DNA from: Trebonia kvetii
GTDB lineage: Bacteria > Actinomycetota > Actinomycetes > Streptosporangiales > Streptosporangiaceae
Direction: 5' to 3'
Assembly: GCF_007827045.1 (NCBI RefSeq)
Contig: NZ_RPFW01000005.1
Location: 577,835-641,834 of the forward strand
Length of the DNA: 64,000 bases
Positions within the stretch are counted from its first letter, which is position 1. Each line of letters begins with the position of its first letter. Both the position numbers and the translations under genes were made by a program. Shown here piece by piece: positions 45,659 to 53,527 of the stretch. Below the pieces are notes generated by a model that ran no database searches, was not told the origin of the DNA, and worked only from the letters and a program-made list of their open reading frames with translations.

Positions 45659-46454
45659 GGCGCGCCTCCAGTTCCTTGACGGCGGCCTCGGCAAGCTCGG
45701 CCGGCAGGCTGATGAAGTGGCCGTCCGCGCCCTCGGGCAGGACGGACAGGCCGTGCCTGGTTGAGGTGCGCGCGATGACCGCGGACGGCCGGGGATCGGC
45801 GATGGCGGCGCGCAGCGCGGCGTCGAGTGCCGCGACGTCATGCCCGTCGACGTCGAAGGCCGCCCAGCCGAAGCTCTCCCACTTCGCGGCGATCGGCTCC
45901 AGGGTGGTGATCGACGAGACGGGCCCGTCGACCTGCGAGTCGTTGGCGTCGAGCAGCACCGTGAGCGAGCCGAGCCGGTTGTGCGCGGCGAAGATCGCCG
46001 CCTCCCAGACCTGCCCCTCCTCCAGCTCGCCATCGCTGACAAGGGCGAAGACCCGCGCGCCCGCGCGGCCCTGCAGCCGGTCGGCGAGCGCGAGCCCGAC
46101 GGCACCGGACAGTCCCATGCCGAGCGACCCGCCGGTCAGGTCGACCGCGGGGGAGCGCTCCGTCCCGATCGCCTCGAGCGCGGAGTCGTCGAAGCCGTAG
46201 GCCGTCAGCGCGTCCTCGTCGAGCAGGCCCGCCTCCGGTGCCGCCGCGAAAGCGGTGATGATGTAGTGCCCGGGCGAGACGACCAGGCTGTCGCGGCCCG
46301 GATCGTAGTGCCCCGAATACAGCGTGGCGAACAGCTCGGCCGACGAAAGCGCCTGGCCGAGGTACCCGAACCCGTGCGGCGCGACCATCCGCACCGCTCG
46401 CAGCCGGATCACGTCGGCGAACCGCGCCGCGGCCGGCACGTCGATGGCAGTCAT
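45651..46454 (-). CDS. Transketolase N-terminal subunit
   Basis: A 267-residue TPP-binding half of transketolase. It contains VRMVAPHGFGYLGQALSSAE and GSLGMGLSGAVGLALADRLQ, then the TPP/metal motif ALVSDGELEEGQVWEAAIFA and LLDANDSQVDG (GDG...N form drifted to SDG...N). Together with the C-terminal subunit it transfers two-carbon ketol groups. It is the first gene of a four-gene operon with the C-subunit, a crotonase and a GntR repressor. AGGAG lies about 11 bp before ATG 46454. Two operator copies lie 25-52 bp upstream. Confidence 0.92.
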   Translation of the reverse strand: MTAIDVPAAARFADVIRLRAVRMVAPHGFGYLGQALSSAELFATLYSGHYDPGRDSLVVSPGHYIITAFAAAPEAGLLDEDALTAYGFDDSALEAIGTERSPAVDLTGGSLGMGLSGAVGLALADRLQGRAGARVFALVSDGELEEGQVWEAAIFAAHNRLGSLTVLLDANDSQVDGPVSSITTLEPIAAKWESFGWAAFDVDGHDVAALDAALRAAIADPRPSAVIARTSTRHGLSVLPEGADGHFISLPAELAEAAVKELEARLA

Positions 46455-46478
46455 CCGCGGGCAGCTCCTCGGGTATTC

Positions 46479-46506
46479 TGGCTAAGTCATAATAGTGGCT
46501 AAGCCA
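46479..46506 (-). promoter_or_regulatory. Tandem TGGCTAAGCCA operators of the transketolase operon
   Basis: TGGCTAAGTCA (46479-46489) and TGGCTAAGCCA (46496-46506) are 11-bp palindromes, the second perfect, with centres 17 bp apart. They lie within an extended direct repeat that matches at 15 of 17 positions. Their form, TGG-N5-CCA, matches operators of FadR-type GntR proteins such as TGGTNNNACCA. The operon's own GntR protein is the likely ligand. Confidence 0.7.
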
Positions 46507-46531
46507 GAATAGGGTCGGCCGCCGTGCCCGG

Positions 46532-46757
46532 TCAACGGGGCCCCAGGTGCCGCCGGAAGAACCGCGCCGTCTCGTCAAGCGCCTCGTCGGCCTCGTCCAG
46601 TTCGCCGAACCGGTTCTGGAACACGTGCGTTGCCTGCCGCGCCACGTGCAGCGTCACCTCGACGTCATCGCGCGCGGCATTGGCGGCGAGGCGCACCGCG
46701 TCGTCGAGCAGGACCTCATGGGAGCCGGCCTGGAGTGAGCTGATCCACGTGGACTTC
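46532..46757 (-). pseudogene. C-terminal fragment of an alpha/beta hydrolase (HSL type)
   Basis: About 70 residues remain: LQAGSHEVLLDDAVRLAANA, then VARQATHVFQNRFGELDEAD and RFFRRHLGPR-stop. GSHEVLLDDA supplies the catalytic Asp strand and THVFQ the catalytic His of acetyl-esterase-like hydrolases. The nucleophile half is missing. The break at about 46757 meets the broken 5' end of the MarR gene on the other strand, so one deletion removed both 5' ends. Confidence 0.75.
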
Positions 46758-46768
46758 GACTCCGGGCA

Positions 46769-47098
46769 GTGGTCATCGACCTGGTGCGCGAGAACTGCCG
46801 CGTGCTTGACATCGTGCGCGAGGTCGCGATCAGCGTGGGCGCCGCGAGCAAGGCGGTGGACCGCGTCGAGGCGGCCGGCTGGTGCCGCCGCACCGCCAAC
46901 CCGCACGACAGGCGCTCGTCCTACCTTGAGCTCACCGCGGCCGGCCGGCGACTGCTCGACGCCGCGCGGCCCACCTTCGCCGCCGAGACCGCCGAACGCC
47001 TTTCCGTCCTCAGCGCGAAAGATCGCGCCACGGCCGGCCGGGCGCTTGCCACGCTGCGCCGGGTGCTGGAAAACCGCCAGCGCACCCCGGAGGAGTGA
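46769..47098 (+). pseudogene. MarR family regulator lacking its N-terminus
   Basis: The remaining 110 residues have the MarR recognition region CRVLDIVREVAISVGAASKA and VDRVEAAGWCRRTANPHDRR, the wing SSYLELTAAG and the C-terminal dimer helix. About 40 residues that form the first dimerisation helices are missing; GTG 46769 would start inside the fold with no ribosome-binding site. The 5' break abuts the hydrolase fragment. Probably non-functional, though a short product cannot be excluded. Confidence 0.7.
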
Positions 47099-47111
47099 AG
47101 CCGTGTCTTTG

Positions 47112-47576
47112 TCAGCGGCGCAGTTCGGGTGAGTCGAGCAGTTGCACGAGCATTTCCGCCAGCTGGCGGGTGCGCTCGCCGTCGATTCCGCCAAGCGGCT
47201 TGCTGAGCTCGTCGCGCAGCCGGACTACGCGCGGCATCGCCTCCCGCACCGTGGCAAGGCCCTGGTCGGTTAGCGTCAGTTCCACCGCGCGGGTATCGAC
47301 GGTGCTCGCCGAGCGCTCGACGAACCCGGCGCGCTCGAGCGCGCGGACCAGCTTGGATATATAGACGGCGTCCAGTCCGGTCAGGTCGGCGAGCTCCCGC
47401 TGGCTCGGGCGTGCACCGCTGCGGGACATGCCGTAGAGCGGGGCGAGCACGGCATACTGCGCCTGCGTGAGGCCGAGCGGTTCGAGCACCCGGTCCATCG
47501 CGGCGCGCCACCCCATGGACAGCCGCCAGATCAGAAAGCCGGCGTTGTGGCGCACCTCGGCCTCGATGTCGCTCAT
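47112..47576 (-). CDS. MarR family transcriptional regulator
   Basis: A 154-residue repressor with the full fold: dimer helix GFLIWRLSMGWRAAMDRVLE, helix-turn-helix SQRELADLTGLDAVYISKLV, recognition region RALERAGFVERSASTVDTRA, wing VELTLTDQGLA and C-terminal helices. There is no Shine-Dalgarno sequence before ATG 47576, so the mRNA may be leaderless. A TACATGGAAAC motif 11 bp upstream, repeated at 49034, is a likely operator. It is the last of three minus-strand genes (MarR-like, SDR, MarR) and probably controls them. Confidence 0.92.
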   Translation of the reverse strand: MSDIEAEVRHNAGFLIWRLSMGWRAAMDRVLEPLGLTQAQYAVLAPLYGMSRSGARPSQRELADLTGLDAVYISKLVRALERAGFVERSASTVDTRAVELTLTDQGLATVREAMPRVVRLRDELSKPLGGIDGERTRQLAEMLVQLLDSPELRR

Positions 47577-47585
47577 AAATTAAAT

Positions 47586-47600
47586 TTACATGGAAACTAT
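47586..47600. promoter_or_regulatory. TACATGGAAAC operator motif before the MarR gene
   Basis: The 11-bp TACATGGAAAC (47587-47597) lies in an AT-rich patch 11 bp upstream of the MarR start codon. The identical 11 bp occurs at 49034-49044 before the MarR-like gene. Overlap with the expected -10 region fits autorepression. Confidence 0.55.
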
Positions 47601-47695
47601 TTGTCGCGACCGTGACTCGCCGCATCCGCGGCTGTGCGTCACGGCCGCTGCGCCGCCCCGCCCGGCGTGTTCCTAGCCGGGCGGGGCAGCTGGCG

Positions 47696-48406
47696 TCACG
47701 GCCTGATGAACTGTGCGTTCTGCCGCTCGAGCGCCTTGACGGCGCCGTCGCGCCAGCCGTCGGCGATGGTCTGCGAGAACGGGTCGGGGAAAATGTCTTC
47801 CTCGTCCTTCTCCACCCCGTCGAAGACGCCGCTCGCGACGGACTCGGGCGACGCCTTCGGGATGTCGAGCGCGGCGACCATCTCGGTGTCCACCGGGCCG
47901 AGTATCGCCGCGTGCACCCGCACGCCATGGCGCGCCAGTTCCGCCCGGAGCACCTGAGACAGCGAGAAGGCGGCCGCCTTGGTCATCGAGTAGCCGGGGA
48001 GCACCGGAATGGCGCCCCAGGCGGCGAGCGACGAAATGTTGACGATGGCCCCGCCGGCCCGGATCAGCGACGGCAGGAACGCCTGCGTCACGTCGTAGGT
48101 GCCGAGCAGGTTGACCGCGATCTGCCGCTCGAGCGCGGGCCGGTCGCCCAGTTCCTCGTACAGCGCCAGGCCGGCGTTGTTGACCAGGACGTCGACCGAT
48201 GCGGCCTCCTGCGCGGCTTCCCTGATCTGCGCGGCGCTTGTCACGTCGAGCAGTAGCGGGGTGACGCGCTCGTCCGGATGCTCCGACGGCCGCCGCGCGG
48301 CCGCGTACACCCGCCGGGCGCCGCGGTTGAGCGCCTCCGTCACGAGCGCGCGACCCAGACCGCGATTGGCGCCAGTTACCAGGACTGTCTTGTCGGCGAT
48401 TAGCAT
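47696..48406 (-). CDS. Short-chain dehydrogenase/reductase
   Basis: A 236-residue SDR. The cofactor motif is VLVTGANRGLGRALVTEALN, with NNAGLALYEEL, catalytic Ser in NISSLAAWGAIPV and Tyr-Lys in GYSMTKAAAFS. The C-terminal block IFPDPFSQTIADGWRDGAVK is seen in a subfamily of small SDRs often kept next to MarR regulators. I start at ATG 48406, after GAGAGGG. It lies between a MarR-like gene and the MarR repressor on one strand. Likely substrates are small carbonyl compounds. Confidence 0.9.
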   Translation of the reverse strand: MLIADKTVLVTGANRGLGRALVTEALNRGARRVYAAARRPSEHPDERVTPLLLDVTSAAQIREAAQEAASVDVLVNNAGLALYEELGDRPALERQIAVNLLGTYDVTQAFLPSLIRAGGAIVNISSLAAWGAIPVLPGYSMTKAAAFSLSQVLRAELARHGVRVHAAILGPVDTEMVAALDIPKASPESVASGVFDGVEKDEEDIFPDPFSQTIADGWRDGAVKALERQNAQFIRP

Positions 48407-48532
48407 GCCTGTCCCTCTCGGTTCCGCCCCGCTGCCGCGGGGCATCGGCGGGCCGCCCGGTCTGGGCGGCCCACTGATACCGATCCGGCCCGTGCCCGCG
48501 ACTCGCCGCGATTTCGCCGGCGAATTCCGGCG

Positions 48533-48997
48533 CTAGCTCGCGACCGGAGCCGCCTGCGCGACGAGTTCGTCAGCGCGGGCGGTGACCCCGACGAGAACGC
48601 GGTGCGCGACCGCCAGATCCTCGGGGACGAACCCGGCGTACAGCGCGCGGATCGACGGCGCGGCCGCCTCGTTCAGCCGCGCGAGGAGGGCAGCGCCCTC
48701 CGGTGTCGCCTGCGCGGGACCGGAGGAGTCCTGCGCCGTTCCGGTAGCATGCCCGCCCTCCTCGAGCCCGGCGAGGAGCTCGGCGACCGCGTCCGCGCTC
48801 AGCCCGAGCTGCGGCTGGTTGGCAAGGAAGGCGTGCAGCTCGCGCGGCCCCTGCGGGCCGCGAACCACGAGGACCCGCAGCGCGACGTACTCGTGCCTGC
48901 TGACTCCGGTCGGCTCGAGTGCGCGCTCGAGCAGCCTGGTGACCGCTCCCTGGGCCTCGGCGATGTCCTGTCCGGTCAAGATCGGTGGAGGTGCCAT
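48533..48997 (-). CDS. MarR-like winged-helix protein
   Basis: A 154-residue protein with MarR-like architecture: helix GAVTRLLERALEPTGVSRHE, then YVALRVLVVRGPQGPRELHA, helix-turn-helix LSADAVAELLAGLEEGGHAT and a wing ATPEGAALLARLNEAA. The recognition helix is weakly conserved, so DNA binding is less certain than for the neighbour at 47112. AGGAG lies about 14 bp before ATG 48997. The TACATGGAAAC-containing palindrome 40 bp upstream suggests control by the MarR protein of the same group. Confidence 0.75.
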   Translation of the reverse strand: MAPPPILTGQDIAEAQGAVTRLLERALEPTGVSRHEYVALRVLVVRGPQGPRELHAFLANQPQLGLSADAVAELLAGLEEGGHATGTAQDSSGPAQATPEGAALLARLNEAAAPSIRALYAGFVPEDLAVAHRVLVGVTARADELVAQAAPVAS

Positions 48998-49032
48998 TGT
49001 CTGTTCCTCTTCTCCTGGGCGATGAAAATAAT

Positions 49033-49053
49033 GTACATGGAAACAGTTTCTAT
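49033..49053. promoter_or_regulatory. ATGGAAAC-A-GTTTCTAT palindrome with TACATGGAAAC motif
   Basis: ATGGAAAC (49037-49044) and GTTTCTAT (49046-49053) form a dyad with seven of eight pairs. The left arm is part of TACATGGAAAC, shared with the MarR promoter at 47587-47597. It lies 36-56 bp upstream of the MarR-like gene start and is a probable MarR box. Confidence 0.6.
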
Positions 49054-49164
49054 GGCAACTGTGTCAAGTTTCGATTCGAAACCGTTGGCACCGCACGCAC
49101 CCAGCCTTCGTTGAACGGCTGTCAAGCGCGCGAGCGCACACGACGTCGATGACGAAGGAAGACG

Positions 49165-50784
49165 ATGAAACCCCCAAGCAGAAGCGGCCCAAGGCCCGTT
49201 CGCGCGCTGATCGCGCTGGCCGCCATCATCGTGATCATGCTGATCTCGGTACTCGGCAACGAGACCCTCAGCCCAGGGAAGTGGCATCAGCAGTTCAAGG
49301 TCGGTCTCGGTCTTGACCTGTCAAGCGGCACCGAGGTGGTGCTGAAGGCGGAGACCCATGACGGCAAGGCGCCGGCCAGCGGCGAGATGCGGCAGGCGAT
49401 CGCGGTCGAGCAGTCCCGGGTGGACCGCACCGGTACCTCCGGCGCCCAGGTGCAGCAGCAGGGCAGCGACACGATCAACGTCACTGTGCCGGGCAAGCCC
49501 TCCTATGACCTCGTGACCGTGGTGAGCCGCTCCTCTCAGCTGAGCGTCCGGCCGGTATACCTCGAGGCACCGTACGTCCCGCCATCAGCGGCCAGCGCAA
49601 GCCCGGTCACCTATGGTGACGCCGCACTTGTGAACGCCGCGACACTGAAGCTGTTCGACAAAGAGGTCTGCACGCCCGGCCGCGACGCCAGCACTGTCAA
49701 CCCGAGCTGGCAGAAGACGGTCGGCTATTCGCCCTCGGGAGACCAGTGGGGCGCCCTGAAGGGCCAGATCGTGTCCTGCGACTCGAGCGGGACCAAGTAT
49801 GTGCTTGGCCAAGCCGCCTACGTGGGCAGCGACATCACGTCGGTCAACGCCGGGCTGCAGCAGGACAGCGCCCAGTGGGTGGTGGACCTGTCGCTCGACA
49901 ACGGGGCCGCCGCGAAGTTCGCGACGCTCACCACCAGCCAGTACGGCTCGTACTACGCCGGCTCCCACAGCGGCAATCCCGATGACCAGGCGCTCGACTC
50001 GACCGCGGTCGTCCTCGACGGCAACGTGACCTCCGCAGAGGAAACGGCCCAGCCCATCACCGCCGGCAACGTGCAGATCACCGCGGGCGGCAGCGCCGGG
50101 TTCACCCAGGCGCAGGCGACCAGCCTGGCGGACACGCTCAAGTACGGCTCGCTGCCGCTCTATTTCAAGGCGCTGACCGCGAACACCATCTCCGCGCAAC
50201 TCGGCCGCAGCTCGCTCGACGCGGGCCTGATCGCGGGGATCATCGGGCTGGCCCTCGTGACGGTCTACCTGTTCGCCTACTACCGCGGCCTCGGCCTGGT
50301 GGCGGTCTCCAGCCTGCTGCTCGCGGCGCTCCTCGCCTACCTGTCAGTGGTGCTGCTCAGCAAGTACCAGCACTTCACGATGTCGCTGTCGGCCATCGCC
50401 GGCCTCGTCGTGGCGATCGGCATCACGGCGGACTCGTTCATCATCTACTTCGAACGGCTCCGCGACGATGCCCGCGACGGCAAGTCGCTGCGCTCGGCCG
50501 CGGAGAGCGGCTGGAAGCGGGCACGGCGCACCATCCTGGTGTCGGACACGGTGTCGTTCCTGGCGGCAGCCCTGCTCTACCACTTCGCGGTCAGCGACGT
50601 GCAGGGCTTCGCCTACACCCTCGGCCTGACCACGCTCATCGATGTCCTGGTCGTGTTCCTGTTCACCAGGCCCATGGTGACGCTGCTCGCCAGGACAAGG
50701 TTCTTCGGCGGCGGGCATCGCTGGTCCGGCCTCGACCCCGCCCGGCTCGGCGCCAAGGCGCCCTGGCGCTCCTCAAGACGCTAG
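49165..50784 (+). CDS. SecD-like protein-export membrane protein, stand-alone
   Basis: A 539-residue RND-type membrane protein of the SecD family. One N-terminal helix (ALIALAAIIVIMLISVLG) is followed by FKVGLGLDLSSGTEVVLKAE, a match to the SecD D1 motif (GLDLxGG). A large external domain (residues 50-330) and five C-terminal helices with IAGLVVAIGITADSFIIYFE and RLRDDARDGKSLRSAAESGW complete the fold. SecD with SecF uses the proton gradient to finish export of proteins. Here secF and yajC are absent, so this is a paralogue rather than the housekeeping copy. AAGGAAG precedes ATG 49165. Confidence 0.88.
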   Translation: MKPPSRSGPRPVRALIALAAIIVIMLISVLGNETLSPGKWHQQFKVGLGLDLSSGTEVVLKAETHDGKAPASGEMRQAIAVEQSRVDRTGTSGAQVQQQGSDTINVTVPGKPSYDLVTVVSRSSQLSVRPVYLEAPYVPPSAASASPVTYGDAALVNAATLKLFDKEVCTPGRDASTVNPSWQKTVGYSPSGDQWGALKGQIVSCDSSGTKYVLGQAAYVGSDITSVNAGLQQDSAQWVVDLSLDNGAAAKFATLTTSQYGSYYAGSHSGNPDDQALDSTAVVLDGNVTSAEETAQPITAGNVQITAGGSAGFTQAQATSLADTLKYGSLPLYFKALTANTISAQLGRSSLDAGLIAGIIGLALVTVYLFAYYRGLGLVAVSSLLLAALLAYLSVVLLSKYQHFTMSLSAIAGLVVAIGITADSFIIYFERLRDDARDGKSLRSAAESGWKRARRTILVSDTVSFLAAALLYHFAVSDVQGFAYTLGLTTLIDVLVVFLFTRPMVTLLARTRFFGGGHRWSGLDPARLGAKAPWRSSRR

Positions 50785-50924
50785 CCCATTCTCCGGCCCG
50801 TCCCGGTCATGGCTTCGCGTACGTGACCGGGCGGGTCGCGGGCTGCTTGCGGCCACGGGATCATTGCCTTTGCGGTGGGTGCTGGCCCGAGAACCGCCAC
50901 CGCCTAAGACGAGAGGCGTTCACC

Positions 50925-51467
50925 ATGGCTGATCCCGATCAGGGCGCGCAACCTCCGCCCCCGGCGCAACCGACGACCGACGCGCAGGCTTCACCCACGG
51001 CGCACGTGCCTGAGACCGGTTGGCTGGCGACGACGCTGAAAGGCGTGCGATACACGTTGCCGAAGCCGCACCGGCAGCATCCGGTTGTCCTGGAGATGGA
51101 CGCGCAGCGGGCCGCGAGCGCCCAGCTGAGGGTCGCCGACTGGATCACCGCCTTCGCCGGGTCGATGAACTTCGTCTACCTGCACATCGCCATATTTACG
51201 ATCTGGATGGTGTTCTTCGAGCCCAAGCCGTGGCCGACGCTGACGCTAGTGGTGTCGCTCGAGGCGATCTTCCTGTCTACGTTCGTCATGATCGGCCAGA
51301 ACAGGCAAGCCGCGTTCCAGCAGGCCAAGGCGGATCACGATTTCACCGAGCAGGAACTTGAGCTTAAGACCAACACTGACATCACCCGTGAGATCGACAG
51401 ACTCACCACCGAACTGCACCAGCGACTGCTGAGCCAGGCCGGCCGGTCCGCGGCCCCGCCGCGCTGA
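50925..51467 (+). CDS. DUF1003 membrane protein
   Basis: A 180-residue protein with a Pro/Gln-rich N-terminal 35 residues and the DUF1003 core: DWITAFAGSMNFVYLHIAIF and LVVSLEAIFLSTFVMIGQNR, two membrane helices joined by a short EPKPWPTL loop. A C-terminal helix (EQELELKTNTDITREIDRLT) is probably coiled coil. I start at ATG 50925, after GAGAGG, because upstream residues are not conserved. The family is widespread, of unknown function, and sometimes linked to stress or ion transport. No operon partner is evident. Confidence 0.9.
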   Translation: MADPDQGAQPPPPAQPTTDAQASPTAHVPETGWLATTLKGVRYTLPKPHRQHPVVLEMDAQRAASAQLRVADWITAFAGSMNFVYLHIAIFTIWMVFFEPKPWPTLTLVVSLEAIFLSTFVMIGQNRQAAFQQAKADHDFTEQELELKTNTDITREIDRLTTELHQRLLSQAGRSAAPPR

Positions 51468-51518
51468 CCAGAACGCGCGTAGAATCCGGGCATAGGCCGT
51501 GGGGTGCGGGAGGGTGCC

Positions 51519-52412
51519 GTGCGAGTCGCTGCTGCGGGCAACGTGTCCTGGCTCGCTTCTCGGGTGAACCTGCCGCCGATCAAGTTTCCGTCCGCGGTGC
51601 ACGTGCCGTCCCGGGTGCGCATCCCCGTCGGCCGCGCCGACCTTTCCCTGCAGCCGATGATGTGGATGTTCCTGGCGATCCTGTTCACGTTCCTGATCGC
51701 CAGGCTGGTGACAAGGACCATCCGTTCGGGCAGCGGCGGCCGGGCCGGGCTCGGCAACGTCAGCATCGGCGGCAACCACGTCCATCACCAGGTGTTCGGC
51801 ATCCTGATCATCATCGGGACCGGCATCGTCCTGATTTCCCAGGAGCCGCACGGCGCGGCGCTCGATGCGGCCGCCGCCGTGTTCGGCGCGGGCGTCGGCC
51901 TGACCGTCGATGAGTTCGCGCTCTGGCTGCACCTGGAAGACGTCTACTGGACCGAGCAGGGCCGCAAGTCGGTCGACGCGATCTTCTGCGTCCTGGTGAT
52001 CACCGGGGCACTGATTGGCGGCGTCGACTTCGTGACCGGCCGGATCGGCACCGCGGCCTGGTGGTCATCGGTCGCCGTCATCGCCGTCAACCTAGCGTTG
52101 TGCGTGATCTGCCTGCTCAAGGGCAAGGTGATGACCGGCATCATCGGCATCTTCATCGGCCTGGTCGCCCTGGTCGGCGCGCTCAGGCTGGCCAAGCCCG
52201 GATCCTGGTGGGCGACCCACCGCTACGCCGCCCGCCCGCGCCGCGCTGCCCGCGCCGCCCGGCGCTTCGACCACCGCCACATCCAACGCTGGAACCAGCT
52301 CCGCGACTTCATCGCCGGCGCACCCCATCTGCCATCCAATGATCGGCGAGGCCACATCGGGGGAAGGGGTGATCAGCAGGACCGTCGTGCCGCCGAAATG
52401 GAGCAACCGTGA
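51519..52412 (+). CDS. Integral membrane protein of unknown family
   Basis: A protein of about 297 residues with six to seven hydrophobic segments (PMMWMFLAILFTFLIARLV, VFGILIIIGTGIVLI, AVIAVNLALCVICLL and others). A conserved-looking loop HVHHQVFGIL and GVGLTVDEFALWLHLEDVYW contain His, Asp and Glu that could bind metal. The C-terminal 70 residues are Arg-rich and cytoplasmic. I do not recognise the family. The start could be GTG 51504 or 51519; the latter follows GGGAGGG. Its stop overlaps the GTG of the VOC gene, so the two are coupled. Confidence 0.7.
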   Translation: MRVAAAGNVSWLASRVNLPPIKFPSAVHVPSRVRIPVGRADLSLQPMMWMFLAILFTFLIARLVTRTIRSGSGGRAGLGNVSIGGNHVHHQVFGILIIIGTGIVLISQEPHGAALDAAAAVFGAGVGLTVDEFALWLHLEDVYWTEQGRKSVDAIFCVLVITGALIGGVDFVTGRIGTAAWWSSVAVIAVNLALCVICLLKGKVMTGIIGIFIGLVALVGALRLAKPGSWWATHRYAARPRRAARAARRFDHRHIQRWNQLRDFIAGAPHLPSNDRRGHIGGRGDQQDRRAAEMEQP

Positions 52413-52888
52413 CAGAACCCGCGCCCCGCATTGACTACGCCAACCTGCCCATGCCAGAAGACGGCTTTCTGGTGACGATGTTCATCACCGTCCGGAGCGT
52501 CGCGCGGTCCAGGGACTTCTACTCGCGCGTGCTGGGCGGCACGGTCGTCCTTGAGGAGAATCCGTGCATGGTCAAGCTGTCCAACTCGTGGATCATCATG
52601 AACCCGGGCGGGCCGCCGACTCCCGACAAGCCGGGCATTACGGTGGCCGACTATCAGCCTGGTGACACCACCTCGATCTTCTTGAACCTGCGGGTCGCCG
52701 ATATCCAGGCCTGTTACGAGGACTGGAAGGCGAAGGGGGCCGAGTTCGTCACCCCGCCCATCGACCGCGAAGCCGAGATCCGCTGCTACATGCGTGACCC
52801 GGACGGGTACCTCATCGAAGTGGGCCAGTCCACCGGCTTGCTGCACGGCAAGCTTGCCGCAAAGCGCCCGGAGGACCTTCCCGGCTGA
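52409..52888 (+). CDS. VOC family protein
   Basis: A 159-residue single VOC domain: TMFITVRSVARSRDFYSRVL, then TTSIFLNLRVADIQACYEDW and the end strand YMRDPDGYLIEVGQST. The GTG start is inside the stop codon of the membrane protein gene (GTGA), and a peroxiredoxin-like gene follows 24 bp later. The family is used for glyoxalases, dioxygenases and fosfomycin or bleomycin resistance. The neighbouring redox genes suggest stress or xenobiotic handling, but this is inference. Confidence 0.87.
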   Translation: MTEPAPRIDYANLPMPEDGFLVTMFITVRSVARSRDFYSRVLGGTVVLEENPCMVKLSNSWIIMNPGGPPTPDKPGITVADYQPGDTTSIFLNLRVADIQACYEDWKAKGAEFVTPPIDREAEIRCYMRDPDGYLIEVGQSTGLLHGKLAAKRPEDLPG

Positions 52889-52912
52889 GCCAGAAGAGAG
52901 GCGTTTCATCCC

Positions 52913-53515
52913 GTGCGTTCCGATATCGTCCCCGGTGGCAGCTTTCCCGATTACGCGCTGCCCGACCACACCGGCACCATGCGCACGCTGAGCGAGATCC
53001 AGGGCCGGGACCCGATGATCCTCACGCTCGCGCGCGGCAACTACTGCCCGAAGGAGCACCGCCAGCACCTGGAGCTTGCCGCGCACTATCCGGAGATCAC
53101 GGTGGCTTACACGCAGATCGCCACAATCGCGACCGACGACCATCACACGCTGCAGGAGTTCCGCGGCTCGGTCGGCGCCCAGTGGCCCTTCCTGTCCGAC
53201 CCGGGGCGGGTTGTCCAACAGGACCTGGACATCCAGGAGTACACCGACCCCGACCACAACCCGATGATCCCGCACACTCTCGTGCTCAAGCCGGGCCTTG
53301 TCGTGCACAGGGTCTACAACGGGTACTGGTTCTGGGGGCGTCCGTCGTTCTACGACCTGTGGCGTGACTTGCGCGAGGCGACCGCCGAGATCCGGCCGGA
53401 CTGGGACCTGAGCACCCCCGGCCTGCGGGAGGCCTGGGACGCCGGCGACTACTCGAATTTCCACGGATGGGACCGGCGGTCCCCGCAATCGACGCCTACC
53501 TCCTATGAGTCATAA
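52913..53515 (+). CDS. Peroxiredoxin/redoxin (AhpC-TSA fold) protein
   Basis: A 200-residue thioredoxin-fold protein. It opens with GGSFPDYALPDHTGTMRTLS, and the peroxidatic position is Cys in LTLARGNYCPKEHRQHLELA. The usual T-x-x-C pattern is changed to NYC. No clear second resolving Cys is visible, so a one-Cys mechanism or non-peroxidase role is possible. The core VGAQWPFLSDPGRVVQQDLD and MIPHTLVLKPGLVVHRVYNG agree with the family. GAGAGG lies 11 bp before GTG 52913. It sits between the VOC and nitronate monooxygenase genes. Confidence 0.8.
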   Translation: MRSDIVPGGSFPDYALPDHTGTMRTLSEIQGRDPMILTLARGNYCPKEHRQHLELAAHYPEITVAYTQIATIATDDHHTLQEFRGSVGAQWPFLSDPGRVVQQDLDIQEYTDPDHNPMIPHTLVLKPGLVVHRVYNGYWFWGRPSFYDLWRDLREATAEIRPDWDLSTPGLREAWDAGDYSNFHGWDRRSPQSTPTSYES

Positions 53516-53527
53516 GACCGGAGGACC

